Origin: Chelydra serpentina
Lineage: Eukaryota; Chordata; Testudines; Chelydridae
Length of the DNA stretch: 64,000 nucleotides
NCBI GenBank assembly: GCA_037349315.1
Contig: JBAIAC010000003.1
Span: forward strand, 16,244,501 to 16,308,500
Reading direction: 5' to 3'
Positions 32,680 to 44,086 of the stretch are shown here, one piece after another (the stretch's first letter is position 1; every line of letters starts with the position of its first letter). Under the pieces are notes generated by a model. The model did no database searches. It was not told the origin of the DNA and saw only the letters and a program-made list of their open reading frames with translations. Both the position numbers and the translations under genes were made by a program.

Positions 32680-32992
32680 GAACATAAGAACAGCCAGACT
32701 GGGTCAGACCAAAGGTCCATCCAGCCCAGTCTCCTGTCTTCCGACAGTGGCCAATGCCAGTTGCCCCAGATGGAATGAACAGAACAGGGAATCATCCAGT
32801 GATCCATCCCCTGTCGCCCATTCCCAGCTTATGGCAAACAGAGGCTAGGGACACCATCTCTGCCCATCCTGGCCAATAGCCATTGATGGACCTATCCTCC
32901 ATGAACTTAGCTAGTTCTTTTTTGAATCATATTATAGTCTTGACCTTCACAACATCCTCTGGAAAGGAGTTCCACTGGTTGACTGTGTATTG

Positions 32993-33278
32993 CAGGGGTA
33001 GGCAACCAATGGCACGTGTGCCAAGGGCAGCACGCGAGCTGCTTTTCAGTGGCACTCACACTGGAGGTTCTGCATTTTAATTTAATTTTATATGAAGCTT
33101 CTTAAACATTTTAAAAACCTTATTTACTTTACATGTAACAATAGTTTAGTTATATACTATAGACTTATAGAAAGAGACCTTCTAAAGACTTTAAAATGCA
33201 TTACTGGTACACGGAACCTTAAATTAGAGTGAATAAATGAAGACTCGACACACCCCTTCTGAAAAGTTGCCGACCCTG
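32993..33278. mobile_element. non-autonomous hAT (286 bp)
   Basis: CAGGGGTAGGCAACC to GTTGCCGACCCTG with 8-bp duplication GTGTATTG (32985-32992 and 33279-33286). Same family as 59849-60140. Confidence 0.88.
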
Positions 33279-33432
33279 GTGTATTGTGTGAAGAAATACT
33301 TTCTTTTGTTTGTTTTAGAGGTGCTGCCTATTAATTTCCTTGGGTGACCCATAGTTCTTGTGTTACATGAAGGGGTAAATAACACTTGGGTATTCACTTT
33401 CTCCACACTAGACATGATGAAGACTATGATTT

Positions 33433-33795
33433 TGTCATGGATATTTGTAGTATAAGACCTGGACAGGTCCCGGGCAACAAAGAAAAGCTCACGGAAGCCC
33501 GTGACCCATCCGTGACTTTTACTAAAAATATCCATGGCAAAATGGAGAGCTCAGCTGTGTGACCCACACACCACCTGCAGGGGTGAGGCAACTGCGGGCC
33601 ACTCAGAGCTCTGGCCTCCCCCTGCCGCCCACGGCAACTGGGAGCGGTTGGTCCCCTCACAGCCCACAGAGCCCCCCAACTCCCAGCTGCTACAGGTGGC
33701 AGGAAGACCGCACAGCTTCCGGCCACCGCGGGCTGAAGTCATGGAGTTTGCAGGAAGTCACAGATTCCGTGACTACTGCGACCTCTGTGAAAATA
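33433..33795. mobile_element. palindromic DNA element (class uncertain)
   Basis: The arms TTTGTCATGGATATTTGTAG...GGACAGGTCCCGGGC and GCCCGTGACCCATCC...AAAAATATCCATGGCAAAA are inverted copies spaced about 20 bp, followed by GC-rich filler and another CAGATTCCGTGACTACTGCG block. The hairpin form suggests a MITE-like transposon. Confidence 0.5.
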
Positions 33796-33806
33796 ACATA
33801 GCCTTA

Positions 33807-34092
33807 GCCCAGGTCTACACTAACCCCCCCTGTCGAACTAAGATACGCAACTTCAGCTACGTTAATAACGTAGCTGAAGTCGAAGTACCTTAGTTCGAAC
33901 TTACCTGTGGTCCAGACGCGGCGCGCAGGCTCCCCCGTCGACTCCGCCTACTCCACTCGTCGAGCTGGATTACCAGCGTCGACGAGGGAGCACTTCCTGG
34001 TTCGATTTATCGCGTCTTGACAAGACGCGATAAATCGAACCCAGAACATCGATCCCGCGCCTCCGACGCGACGGGTAAGTATAGACATACCC
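33807..34092. mobile_element. Harbinger MITE (286 bp)
   Basis: GCCCAGGTCTACACTA to GTATAGACATACCC, 3-bp duplication TTA (33804-33806 and 34093-34095). Contains the family palindromes around CGATTTATCGCGTCTTG. Confidence 0.88.
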
Positions 34093-34405
34093 TTAGTCTT
34101 GATTGTATAGACTTTCATCATATCCCCTCTTAGTCGTCTCTTTTCCAAGCTGAAAAGTTCCAGTTTTATTAATCTTTCCTCATGTAGCAGCCATTCCATA
34201 CCCCTAATCATGTTTGTTGTTCTTTTCTGTACCTTTTTCAATTCAAACATATCTTTTTTCAGATGGGATGACTACATCTGCATGCAGTATTTAAGATGTG
34301 AGCGTACCATGGATTTATAGAGAGGCAATAGGATATTTTCTGTCTTACTATCAATCTCTTTCCTAATGATTCCCAACATTCTGTTAGCTTGTTTGATTGC
34401 CACTG

Positions 34406-34607
34406 AACAATGAAAAAATGAGCAGTCCTGGGGCACCTTGAAGACTAATGCATTTGTTTGAGCATAAGCTTTCGTGTATGCATCTGACAAAGTGGGTTCC
34501 AGCCCATGAAAGTTTATGCCCAAATAAATTTGTTAGTCCCTAAGGTGCTACAGGACTCCTCGTTGTTTTTGCTGAAACAAACTAACATGGCTACCCCTCT
34601 GAAACTG
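34406..34607. mobile_element. Penelope-like terminal fold-back
   Basis: GCAGTCCTGGGGCACCTTGAAGACTAATGC and the inverted GTTAGTCCCTAAGGTGCTACAGGACTCC surround a GAGCATAAGCTTTCGTG core. It ends GCTGAAACAAACTAACATGGCTACCCC. It interrupts the old CR1 between TTGATTGCCACTG and CACATTGAGTG. Confidence 0.6.
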
Positions 34608-34796
34608 CACATTGAGTGCATGTTTTCAGAGAACTATCCACAATGACTCCAAGATCTCTCGAGTGGTAACAGCTAATTTAGACCCCATCACTTTATATGT
34701 ATAGCTGGGATTATGTTTTCCAATGTGCATTACTTTGCATTTATCCACACTGAATTTCACCTACCATTTTATTGCCCAGTCACTCAGTTTTGTAAG

Positions 34797-35485
34797 ATCA
34801 TAGGATCACAGAAGCTTAGGGTTGGAAGAGATCTCAGGAAGTCATCTAGTCCAATGCCCTGCTCTAAGAAGGGCCAACCCCAACTAAATCATCCCAGCCA
34901 GGGCTTTGTCAAGCTGAGCCTTAAAAACCTCTAAGGAAGGAGATTCCACCACCTCCCTAGGGAACCCATTCCAGTTCTTCACCACCCTCCTAGTGAAATA
35001 GTGTTTCCTAAGATCCAACCTAGACCTTCCCCACTGCAACTTGAGACCATTACTCCTTGTTCTGTCATCTTCTACCACTGAGAAAAGCCGAGTTCCATCC
35101 TCTGTGGAACCCCCCTTCAGGTAGTTGAAGGCTGCTATCAAATCCCCCCTCACTCTTCTCTTCTGCAGACTAAATAAACACAATTCCCTCAGCCTCTCCT
35201 CATAAGTCATGTGACCCAGCCCCCTAATCATTTTTGTTGCCCTCCATCGGAGTCTTTCCAATTTGTCTACATCCTTTCTGCGGGGGGGGGGGGGGGGGGG
35301 GGGGGCAAAAGTGAATGCAATACTCCAGATCTGGCCTCCTCATCAGTGCTGAAGAGAGGAAAATAATCACATCCCTTGATCTGCTGGCAATGTGCCTACT
35401 AATACAGGCCAATATGCTGTTAGCCTCCTTGGCAACAAGGGCACACTGCTGACTCATATCCAGCTTCTCTTCCACTGTAATCCCC
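34797..35485 (-). mobile_element. CR1 LINE 3' end with poly-G expansion
   Basis: The ORF2 C-terminus (34884-35475, [21 protein letters not shown] and [15 protein letters not shown]) and CR1 3' UTR. A run of 24 G (35282-35305) replaces the short G run that other CR1 copies have in the codons around WAPHYKK, breaking the frame. Confidence 0.9.
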
Positions 35486-37303
35486 TTTGTAACTCTTCAC
35501 AGTCTGCTTTGGACTTAACGTATTCATGCTGTGGCAGCACCCCAGGTCCCTGTAGGGATTGGGCCCCCTGTTGTGCCAGTCACTGCACAGGCCTGCCCCT
35601 CAGAGTTCACAGGCTAATCCCCGGTCCCCACAGATCCACAGGCAGGATCCGGGCCAAAGGGGATGGGGAAGGACAACGGCTCCCAAAGGGCCTGATGCTG
35701 CAGAGACTAAATCCCTGATCCCGTCACCCATGTGAGCGTCCCACTGACGCCAGACACGGCTCAGGGGAGTTACACACACGTCTGAGTGGGGTCAGGACTG
35801 GGTGGGGGGGGGGGGGGGTCCGGCTGACGCAGGCTGGTGACTTACTTGGTCCTGTTAGTTCCTCAGTGTCTTGGGGTTATTTAGTCTCAGATCCTGCAGA
35901 CTCTCGGTGTGGGCCCTCACACACTCACACAGCCCCCCTGGAGCCTCCCCTCACCTCAGTAACGTGATGCGGCGTTTGCAGGATCGGGGCCTTGCTCCCT
36001 AGTTCCTAATGGCTAGTTACAAACCAGAGCCCCCCCGTGCTGGGCGCTGGACACACACACAACAGGCACAGCCCTGCCCTGGCTTATGTATGAGCTGAAG
36101 AACAGATAGACCTAACAGGGACAGAGCTCTTCCCTTTTCTTCCCCTCGGCTCCTCCGGCTACCGAACGCCCTGCGTCCCTCCTGCCAGCACCAGTGTACC
36201 TATTGGGTTCCGGGACCAGCACCAGTGTAGCAGAGCAGTCACCCTGCTCCGGTCCTGAAGGGGCCAAAAGCAGACCTGGGGAGGGCTGTGGCTGGGGGGC
36301 GGGAGCCAATCAGCTAGGCTGATTGGAGAAGAAGCCACAGGTGGGCCACTCCCCAATTAGGCCACAGCTGGTTCTATGAAAGGGCTGTGAGCCAGGCACT
36401 CAGTCTCTCTCTGGCTGTGAGGAGAGAGAAGGACCTAGATGCTGGGGAGAGAAAAGGGTGCCTGGAGTGGAGCAGGGCTGGGGAAAGGCCTGGGGCGCTC
36501 CAGGTTGACCACTCCCCAGGCTGCAGGGCCTTGTGCAAGGCCTACAGAAGTACTTGGGGTTGTAAAGGTGCAGCTCGGGTCTAGGCAAAGGCAGCAGGTC
36601 CAAACCCCCCTTGCCTTTGATGACTGGCTAATACAGACTAGTCTGCCCCAGGAAGTGGGGGCTCGATGCTGACTGCCAGTAGCCATAGACTGAGGCAAGG
36701 TGGGGATAGAGGGTGGGGGGTTCCCTGGGGAGGAGAGACCCAGAGTGTGGGCATGGCCAGCACCCCAGGTAAAGGGACATGGGGCCAGTGACAGGTGAGA
36801 CACTGGATGGCAGAAGGTGCTCCAGAGCTGGACAAGAGCTAATTCCCTGCCAGCCAGCAGGAGGTGCTGCACCGGTGAGTCATCATGTCCCTACAAACTG
36901 CCGCTGTCCATTTCACTCCCCTTCAGTCACAATCAGATGGCCTGGTCCGGCCAGCAGGGCAGCTGACGCTGCTCCTTCCTGGCTAACTAATTAAAGAGTC
37001 AGTGGAGCAGGGGGACTGGACCCGGGGTCTCCCACCTCCCAGGTGAAGGCTCCAGCCACCTGGCTACAGAGCCATTCTCACGTCTCTGGCCCGGTTCTAG
37101 TTCTCCCCAAAGGAACAGTTCCCACAGGAGTGATGGAGGGGGCCCCACAGCAGAGTACCCCACAGCTTAGGGACTAGGGCACCCTGTGAGGTGGCAGAGC
37201 CCTGCTCAAATCCAGTCCCTCCGCAGGCAGAGGGGGCCTGGAACCAGAAGTCTCCCACACCCCAGGTGATGCCCAAACCACTCATCTCCCCCCACACTGT
37301 TGT
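35486..37303. other. intron 1, largely unrecognised
   Basis: Stretches near 36224-36500 (TGTAGCAGAGCAGTCACCC onward) look like an LTR of unknown family; ends not found. No exon or coding signal is seen. Confidence 0.35.
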
Positions 37304-37308
37304 GTGAG

Positions 37309-39121
37309 TGTTAAGGCTCCCTCCCCTCTTTAAACTTTAGGGTAAAGACGTGGGGACCCGCATGAAGAGCTCCTAAGCTTATTTCTACCATCTTAGGTTA
37401 AAACCCCCAAGGTACAAAATTCCCTGCACCCTGAGAAATGCTTTTCTTACTGCCACCATCAAGTGTTTTAAACAGGAATTTGGGAAAGGAACTTTAGTCC
37501 AGGCCCTCGGATAAGGGTTTGAAATTTTACTTTGTAGGTTTCAGGTGTAACTTGAAATTGTTTTAAAACCAAATCCTTGAATTTCTTATAGTCAGAAGCC
37601 TTAACAATAGGCATCTTATTGAATATGTCCAGAGCCCTTCCAGTTAACTTGGCTACCAATGTGGTCATTTTGTGAGCATTAGGAATGTTATGGACTGTGC
37701 ATAGTCTTTCAAAGGTGAGAAAATATTCAGCAATCTTATGGGATTCATCATACTGTGGACATTTGTGGATTGCTGGGGAAGGATTGTTAGTGTTATTCGG
37801 TAGATTCCGCTCCATCCTGGCCGCCTTCATCTTTAGGGCATGCTTCCTCTCTCTTCTTCTCCTCCATAGCATACTTCCTCTCTCTTTTTCCTCCTGAGCA
37901 TATTTCCTCTTTCTTTTCATCAATCTTCATCTGTCTAAGTTGTAGCAGTCTTGCATGTTCTTTATCTTTTTTTATTGGCTTGCAGTCTAGCTAGCTTCAG
38001 TTTAATAGCTGTTTCACTGGCAGTCATTTTAGCCTTTTTGTGTTTAATCTGTCTTAACCCGAGAGAGTTAGAAAGGAAAAAAAAACTTGCTTGGGTTTTC
38101 CCTGTAGGGGGTTAACTACCTGCTTTCATATGTAGATACTTTAGCTCCTAGCAACTTAACCCCTTCCACCTCCCTGCTTCCAAGCTGCTAAAGGGAAGAG
38201 CCAGAGAGCAGAAAAAAATTCTAAACTCCCTGTGTCTGGTTCAAAAAAAATCTCTGGTTCAATATATCCCACTTCTATCACCATGTTACGGTTCCCTCCC
38301 CACTCTAAACTTTAGGGTAAAGACGTGGGGACCTGCATGAAGAGCTCCTAAGCTTATTTTTACCAGCTAGGTTAAAACCCCCAAGGTACAAAATTCCCTG
38401 CACCCTGAGAAATGCTTCTCTCACTGCCACCATTAAGTGTTTTAAACAGGAATCCGGGAAAGGAACCACTTGAAGTTCCCCTTCCCCACAAAATAGCCTC
38501 TTAAGCCCGTACACCCCCTTTTCTGGGAAGCTTGAGAATAATCTCCTAACCAATTGGTTACAGTGATCTACAAACCCACCCCTGGGGTTTTAGAACCATA
38601 GAAATCAGTCAGCTTCTTAAAAGAAGGATTTTATTAAAATAAAGAAGGTAAAATCATCTCTAAAATCAGGATGGTAACTATTTTACAGGGTACTCCATTT
38701 CCAAACTTAGAGGAATTCCCCCTCTGGACAAACCCTTAAAGTTACAGAAAAAACAGGAATAACCCCTCCCTCTAACACAGGGAAAGCTCACCAAGCAAAA
38801 CAAACAAAACCTATTCGCTATGCTGACTAAACTTTAGAAAAGTGAGGTTTGGGGAGAAGACGACTGGTTGAGGAGATTGGTGTGTGTTTTGTTTTTGTTT
38901 GCAGGTCCTTTTTGTCTCCCAAGATCACTTTGACTCAGACAAAGAGCCACACACACAACCTTCCCCCTGCCCAAGATTTGAAAGTATCTTGTCCCCTTAT
39001 TGGTCAGATGCCAGCCAGGTCAGGTGTCAGCCTGGCTACCTGCATTTCTTAACCCTTTACTGGTAAGAGGATTTATAGCACTGCATCCGACCCTCTCCCC
39101 CTTCCCTTTATATTTATGACA
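37309..39121 (-). mobile_element. Gypsy-type LTR element, internally deleted
   Basis: A complete LTR (38284-39121; on the minus strand TGTCATAAATATAAAGGG to GAACCGTAACA) is followed by a primer-site-like TGGTGATAGAAGTGGG, leader, partial gag, and then the last ~180 bp of a second LTR (37309-37488). Near-matching 5-bp flanks GTGAG (37304-37308) and GTGAA (39122-39126) suggest one insertion. pol and most of the 3' LTR are gone, so a large internal deletion joined gag to LTR sequence. It lies in intron 1. Confidence 0.75.
37489..37923 (-). pseudogene. partial gag with SCAN-like/capsid domain
   Basis: Open frame starting 37923: a basic, Lys/Arg/Glu-rich N-terminus (predicted coiled coil, MMKRKRKYAQEEKERG), then SHKIAEYFLTFERLCTVHNIP, MTTLVAKLTGRALDIFNKMP and FKDLVLKQFQVTPETYKVKF. 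This is the helical capsid arrangement (EYF-x-FER, LxGxA, YxxFK) shared by Gypsy gag and SCAN domains. The frame runs into LTR sequence at the deletion joint, ending at 37468. Confidence 0.75.
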
Positions 39122-40008
39122 GTGAACTCATGTGCAGGTCTGATCCAGCAAGCAGGCTGAGCACACCCACCGCGTCGGGCCCCTAGACGAGTTAGGTGGA
39201 GGACACCTGTCGTCCTTTGGTTCATGCATCGCTCTGGGGCTCAGGCATCTGGGTGCCTAGCGGGAAGCTGCAGGGCACAGGAACACAGATCCCGAGGGAA
39301 CTGTTACTGCATAAACCAAGGTGCCAAGTGAGTTCAGGCACCTACAGGGCTGCTCAGCAGCTTGGGGGGGGGGGGGGGGGAGAATTCTGTGAACCCTGGG
39401 GGTCTGATTCTGGGATTTAGGCACCTTAGCCCCTTTCCGGCTCTAGCCCTTGGACACTACAGTGACCGGAGCAACAGGGACACTATGGATCAGAGTCTGA
39501 TCCCGCTCCAGCCTCTCAGAGACCTGGCTCCCTCCCTCTCTCACTACCCTGCAGTGACCTCTGCTCCCCACTTGCCTGCTGCTTCCAGCCCCTCCCTCTC
39601 TCCTCCTCTCTCCATCTCTTCTATTGCACTGCCCTGCACCTAACTTCTCTCCTTTCTTCTCTCCACACTGCTGTCCTTTGCCATCAACCCCACTCCTCCC
39701 CTCAGTCACCCTCTCTGATCCCCACCCCGGCTCTCCCTTCCTCTCCTGAGTTTCACACACTCGTCCTGGGTAACTTCAGCTTCCAAGGCGATGGCCCATC
39801 CGATCCTCTGCTCCCCATCTCCTCACCCTCCCCTCTGCGTTCACCTGGCAGCCCTGGGTCAGCTCCCCCACTCTCCAAAAGGGCCATGCACTGGACTTGG
39901 GTTCACCAAGCCCTGTTCTCTGAGCTCTCCGGTGCTGATTCCTCCTCTCTGACCATCACTGGATCTTTCTCAGCATCACCCACTAACCACCTCTCCCCAT
40001 GATTTGTA

Positions 40009-40672
40009 ATGTGTGTGCCTCAGTTTCCACTATGAACTGCATGGTTAAAGAGGTGGGGGGGGAAAGGTTGTTTACTCAGCAGAGATCCAGGTGTGACTGA
40101 TGCCTGGCTGTCTGGGCTCCATGCCTATGGGGACTGCCTGGAGATTTGGAACCTAGCAACTAGTGAGACCCATCCTCTGCAGGAAGCCGGGTCACACTGA
40201 GGAGGAGGCCAGGTGACAGTGTTTACCAAGAACAAAGGACCGGGCAGGTGGGGCCCTTAGGGTTAAGTGTGGGCTTTTGGAAGGAGGAGAAGTATCTGGA
40301 CTGGGACTAATGAGAGAGCTCTGGGTTCTGGACTGACCCAAGTCTTTGCTGTAACTTTCCATTCCCTATGTTAACTAAGCTTTTTCTATGCTGTGTTCCA
40401 GACACCCAGTTTTTACAGCGCGGGCTGAGAGTCACCCGAGTCCAGAAGTCGGGAGCACATTGTTCCCTTTGGGGGTGCAGGTCTTCCTCAGGTGTCTGGT
40501 TCCGGAGGAGCCACTGAGGGGAGCTCATGGCAGGAAGGGGGGGTGCTGAAGACTCTGAAGTTCTGTCCCAGGAGGTAGTGAAGCCAAGCGGCTTACTCCA
40601 ATGAGAGAGTGTGACCCTAAGGGGGTTAGAGCTGTGTGACTGCACCAGTCGGTCATGTGGATTCGTGACAAT
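40009..40672 (+). mobile_element. possible solo LTR inside the L2
   Basis: L2 similarity stops near 40005 and resumes near 40680. The insert starts TGTAATGTGTGTGCCTCAG and ends GGATTCGTGACA. The flanks ATGAT and ATGAA nearly match. Assigned on ends only. Confidence 0.45.
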
Positions 40673-41716
40673 GAAACGTGACCTTCCCCCTCCTCTCCCC
40701 TCGCCTTCCCTTCCTTCAAATCCCACCTCCCTCTCCTTCACAGATGCTGACATTTCTCATCTGCACTCACCCCACTGACTGCATCCCATCTCCTGATCTC
40801 CCTCACACCCACTCTCCTCCCTCTCTTACTCTTCTCTTTAACCTCTCACTCTCCTCCGGCTCTTCCCCTCACAACACAAACACGCTTTAGTGTCTTCCAT
40901 CAGAAAGACCTGTGACTCCATTTGCTTCCCCAGCTACTGCCCCTTCTCCCTTTCATCTCTCAGCTGATTGAATGTACCTCTGCAATCGCTGTCTGGAGTT
41001 CCCGTCCTCCAGTTCCATCCTAGACCCTACCCACACCGACTTCCACGCCTTGCGCTCCACAAAAATCGCTCCTGCCAAGGTCTGCAAAGCCTTTTCCTAG
41101 CTAACACTCAGACTCAGTTCTCCATCCCCACCCTCCTTGGCTTGCCAGCCACCTCTGACACCATTCACCATACTCGACTTAAAATCCTGTCCTCCTTGGC
41201 TTCCTTAACTCTGTCCCCTCTGACCTCTCTAATCACTCCTGCACCATGTTCATCAGAGGATCTTCCTCATCCCCACTCCAGCCCTCGGTGGGGTTCTGTC
41301 CCCATCAGGACTCTGCCCTTGGTCCCCTTCTCTCCTCCCACTACACCTTATCTCTGGGCAAATTCATCTGCAAACACAAATTCAATTACCATGTCTGTGC
41401 TGATGACTCACAGATCTACCTATCCACTCCAGACTTGTCTCTTTCTGCCCAAATTACAATCTTGGCCTGTCTCTCCGACAGCTCCTTGTGGCGGTCTCAT
41501 CAGCTCAAGCTCGACATGGTTAAAACAGTGTTCCCAATCTTCCCCCCACAAGACCTCCCTGCTACCTCCTTTGTCAGTCACTGTGGAGAACGCCACCATC
41601 CTGCCTGTCCCTCAGGTCAGTAACCTGGGTGTCATCTTTGACTCGGACCTCTCCCTAGGTCCTCACACCCAGGTTATGTCTAAATCTTGCTGACTCTTTC
41701 TGCAGAACCTCTCTAA

Positions 41717-42012
41717 GGGTACGTCTATACTTACGTGTCCAGTCGGAGGCGCGGGATCGATGTTCTGGGTTCGATTTATCGCGTCTTGTCTAGACGCGAT
41801 AAATCGAACCAGGAAGTGCTCCGCCGTCGACGCTGGTAATCCAGCTCGACGAACGGAGTAGGCGGAGTCGACGGGGGAGCCTGCGTGCCACGTGTGGACC
41901 CCGGGTAAGTACTTTTTCATTCGAACTAAGATAGTTCGACTTCAGCTACGTTATTCACGTAGCTGAAGTCACGTATCTTAGTTCGAATTTCGGGGCTAGT
42001 GTAGACCAGCCC
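41717..42012. mobile_element. Harbinger MITE (296 bp) in L2
   Basis: GGGTACGTCTATACTTAC to GTGTAGACCAGCCC, TSD TAA (41714-41716 and 42013-42015). Removing it restores the L2 reading across the join. Interior has long perfect palindromes, e.g. around TCTAGACGCGATAAATCG and CAGCTACGTTATTCACGTAGCTG. Confidence 0.9.
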
Positions 42013-43059
42013 TAAGATGTGGCCTTTTCTGTCCACCCCCACAGCTAAAACTCTGCTCCAGGCTCTCAGCATCTCGTGTCTCGACTGCTGCAACATCCTT
42101 TTCTCTGGCCTTGACAAACGCAGGCTCATCTTGCTTAGATCCATTCAGAAGATGCTGAAAAGATCATTTCCTAGCTCGTTGATCTGACCATGTCACCTCT
42201 CTCTTTGCCTCCCTCCACTGGCTCCTCCTCCTCCATTGCATCAAATATAAACTGCCTGATTTCAGCTGTGAGGCCCTTCACAGCCTAACCCCACCTGACC
42301 TGTCAGCTCTCATTTGCTACCACAATGTCGACTCCCACCTCTGATCTGCACACGATTCCGGCCTCCATCACCCACTTTTTACATTTTCACACAAGCCCCT
42401 TTTTGTCCCATGCTGCCCCTCATGCCTGGGAGGAGCTCCTGGTAAATGTCTGCAAAACTACCTCTTTATCCAGCAGTCACAGGAGATCCCAACAGCACCA
42501 ACACAGCAGTTGTTCCACGCTCTGCAACAGGAGCTCGCACCCAAACTGAGACCTGAATAATGCAAAGATCCTGGGGCTCTAACCTCTCCCCTTGCCCTGG
42601 TCGCACGGCCAGAGGCTGGACACATCCCCTCCCTAAGATGACACCTCTAATTAGACTTGTCTCCATTACAGACACCTCCTATCACTGACCCTGGGGTCCC
42701 TGGACTGGTGCTGACACAGCCCAGCTGTATGTAGCCAAGGACAAGCCACACTCAGGAGTTTCAGGCACTGGGGTGAAACCCACGGTGCAGAACCTTCTGA
42801 GAGCCATGTAAGGCCAGAGATCCAAGAAGCCTTTTCCCTTCATTTAACCCTGGTCTGTGGGTGGACTAATTTACTCCCTCTCACTAACCATCAGCACAAC
42901 AGGAATCCGGACTGACAGCCCCATCCTGCCCTGAGATGCTAGGAATGAAACAGCCTGGGCAGCGCCTGGAACCGGCAATTTCCCCACAGTCTGAGCACGT
43001 CAGGAGGCTGTGACAGGCTTCTCAGCGTGAGCAGCACCCATGGGTACCGGCCCCAACGA

Positions 43060-43290
43060 AGCCGCACCGCCTGGCTGGGTGAGGATGGCATTAGATTAAA
43101 GGGTTACAGTTCAGTGGCTCTAGGGTGAGCAGTTGTCCTGATTTTATAGGGACAGTTCTGACTTTTGGGGTCTTTTTCTTATATAGGATCCTATTATCCC
43201 CCACCCCTGTCCTGATTGTTCACACTTGCTGTCTGGTCACACTAAGTGGCTCTCAGCCCCCCACTACACACAGTGTCCCAGCAGCGCCCC
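43060..43290. repeat. local repeat module, copy A, in intron 1 next to the leader exon
   Basis: CGCACCGCCTGGCTGGGTGAGG... and ...GGCTCTCAGCCCCCCACTAC resemble 44712-44935 and 49200-49405. It is split by a 124-bp hAT (43122-43245). Confidence 0.7.
43122..43245. mobile_element. short hAT-like MITE (124 bp)
   Basis: AGGGTGAGCAGTTGTCCTG to CTGTCTGGTCACACT with 8-bp duplication GTGGCTCT (43114-43121 and 43246-43253). The uninterrupted target is visible at 49273-49280 in module copy C. Confidence 0.8.
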
Positions 43291-43653
43291 TGGCAGCACC
43301 TGGCACAAGGGGGCCAGGACCCCCCCAGTCACTATAGCAACGTCACTGTTTCATGTCGGTGACCGCTCACTGCTGGGGGGAGCACGGTGTGATTTATCCC
43401 GACACCTCTGAATGCAGAGCCCGGAACTGCCCCCGACACCCAGCTCCCCCCTCCCCACATCCCCCTGGCCCGGCTGCCCCCCGACACCCAGCTCCCCCCT
43501 CTCTGAACCCTCCTGCCCCCCCGACACCCAGCCCCCCCTCCCTGCACCCCCCGGCCCGGCTGCCCCCCGACACCCAGCTCCCCCTCCCTGCACCCCCCGG
43601 CCCGGCTGCCCACGTCCTGCCCCCCGCCTCCCGGGTCTCACCCCGATACTCAC

Positions 43654-43717
43654 GGGAGTGGCCCCCCTGCAGGGCTACCGCCCCCAGCAGCAGCAGCAGG
43701 CGCAGCGCCAGGGCCAT
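43654..43717 (-). CDS. MHC class I exon 1 (leader peptide)
   Basis: Starting at the ATG at 43717-43715 this exon encodes a typical signal peptide: Met-Ala-Leu-Ala, an Arg, a run of five Leu, then a small-residue stretch ending near Gly-Gly-His-Ser. It ends with a consensus donor (GTGAGT) after one base of a codon, which joins in phase with the alpha1 exon at 32167. The start is the only Met before the hydrophobic core and lies about 220 bases downstream of an ISRE-like motif. Cleavage is likely just before the Arg-Leu-His-Ser that begins the mature protein (inferred). The exon is GC-rich and lies in a CpG-rich island. Confidence 0.9.
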
Positions 43718-43955
43718 GCCTGGTCTCGGCCCCGCAGCGCGGCAGGAATTAGCCCCTTGACCCGGTCTCGGCCCCGCAACCTGAGAGCTCCGCGGGCACT
43801 GAGCCGGCTACTGGCCGCGGGAGCCTCCAGTCTGCAGGGATTGGCTGAGAGGGGAACATCCCGCCAATAGCGACGCAGAGACCAAACTCCATCACCGGTC
43901 GCTGGGCAGAACTCGGCTGGGCAGGCTGGCGAAGGGAAAGAGAAAGTTTGACGAG
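43718..43955 (-). promoter_or_regulatory. class I promoter: ISRE-like and CCAAT/Y-box motifs
   Basis: Read toward the gene, an ISRE-like block (plus-strand GGGAAAGAGAAAGTTT, 43934-43949) is followed by a Y-box-like ATTGG (CCAAT on the plus strand at 43864-43868) and then a CCAAT (43840-43844 as ATTGG on plus) about 120 bases before the ATG. ISRE, then an S/X/Y module with inverted CCAAT, then proximal CCAAT is the known class I promoter order. I see no strong TATA box. A GCGTCG between ISRE and Y could be the X2 half-site, but this is weak. The region is CpG-rich. It suggests interferon and CIITA/NLRC5-type control (inference). Confidence 0.6.
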
Positions 43956-44086
43956 GGCGGGGCGGGGGCTTTAATGACAGCAATTAACGAACAGCACATT
44001 AATGCTCTGGGCATGGCTGGCCCCCGCTCTACTGATTTCGCTGTTAAACGGGTTCTGAGGCCAGCCAGACTGCACAGTTCATGGGG

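Larger units (their letters stand above)
32680..34795 (-). mobile_element. old CR1 LINE, 3' half, riddled with insertions
   Basis: Minus-strand CR1 of an older type (its 3' UTR includes the complement of AACATAAGAACAGCCAGACTGGGTCAGACC). It is split by a hAT (32993-33278), a palindromic element (33433-33795), a Harbinger MITE (33807-34092) and a Penelope-like fold-back (34406-34607). Remaining coding pieces include VQKRTTNMIRGMEWLLHEERL (33948-34250). Confidence 0.8.
39430..42700 (+). mobile_element. LINE L2, decayed, with two insertions
   Basis: Endonuclease end near 39755-39960 (TLVLGNFSFQGDGPSDPL), RT region 41246-41700 (GPLLSSHYTLSLGKFICKHKFNYHVCADDSQIYLS with the CADD block, VSNLGVIFDSDLSLGPHTQ), and C-terminal part 42020-42480 (SLHWLLLLHCIKYK-like). 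It is interrupted by an LTR-like insert (about 40009-40672) and a Harbinger MITE (41717-42012). Not intact. Lies in intron 1. Confidence 0.8.
4977..43717 (-). other. MHC class I heavy-chain gene (eight-exon span, introns included)
   Basis: Class I heavy chains bind peptide or other ligands with alpha1/alpha2 and pair with beta2-microglobulin through alpha3 at the cell surface. The span contains, in order on the minus strand, leader, alpha1, alpha2, alpha3, transmembrane, two small cytoplasmic exons and a candidate last exon. Every exon has an AG acceptor and GT donor and every junction is phase 1, as in class I genes of other vertebrates. Joined coding length is 64+264+276+276+102+33+42+41 = 1098 nt, 366 codons including the stop, about the usual class I length. 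No stop or frameshift is seen in any exon, so it looks functional. Several peptide-anchoring residues are replaced (see findings), so it may be non-classical. The span of nearly 39 kb is unusually long because the introns are filled with transposons. Exon 8 is the least certain part. Confidence 0.9.

Noticed and set aside
40968..41693. 241-codon plus-strand protein gene
   Set aside because: Only its end shows L2 motifs; the true L2 frame is in another phase and the Ser/Pro/Leu composition reflects C-rich L2 decay.
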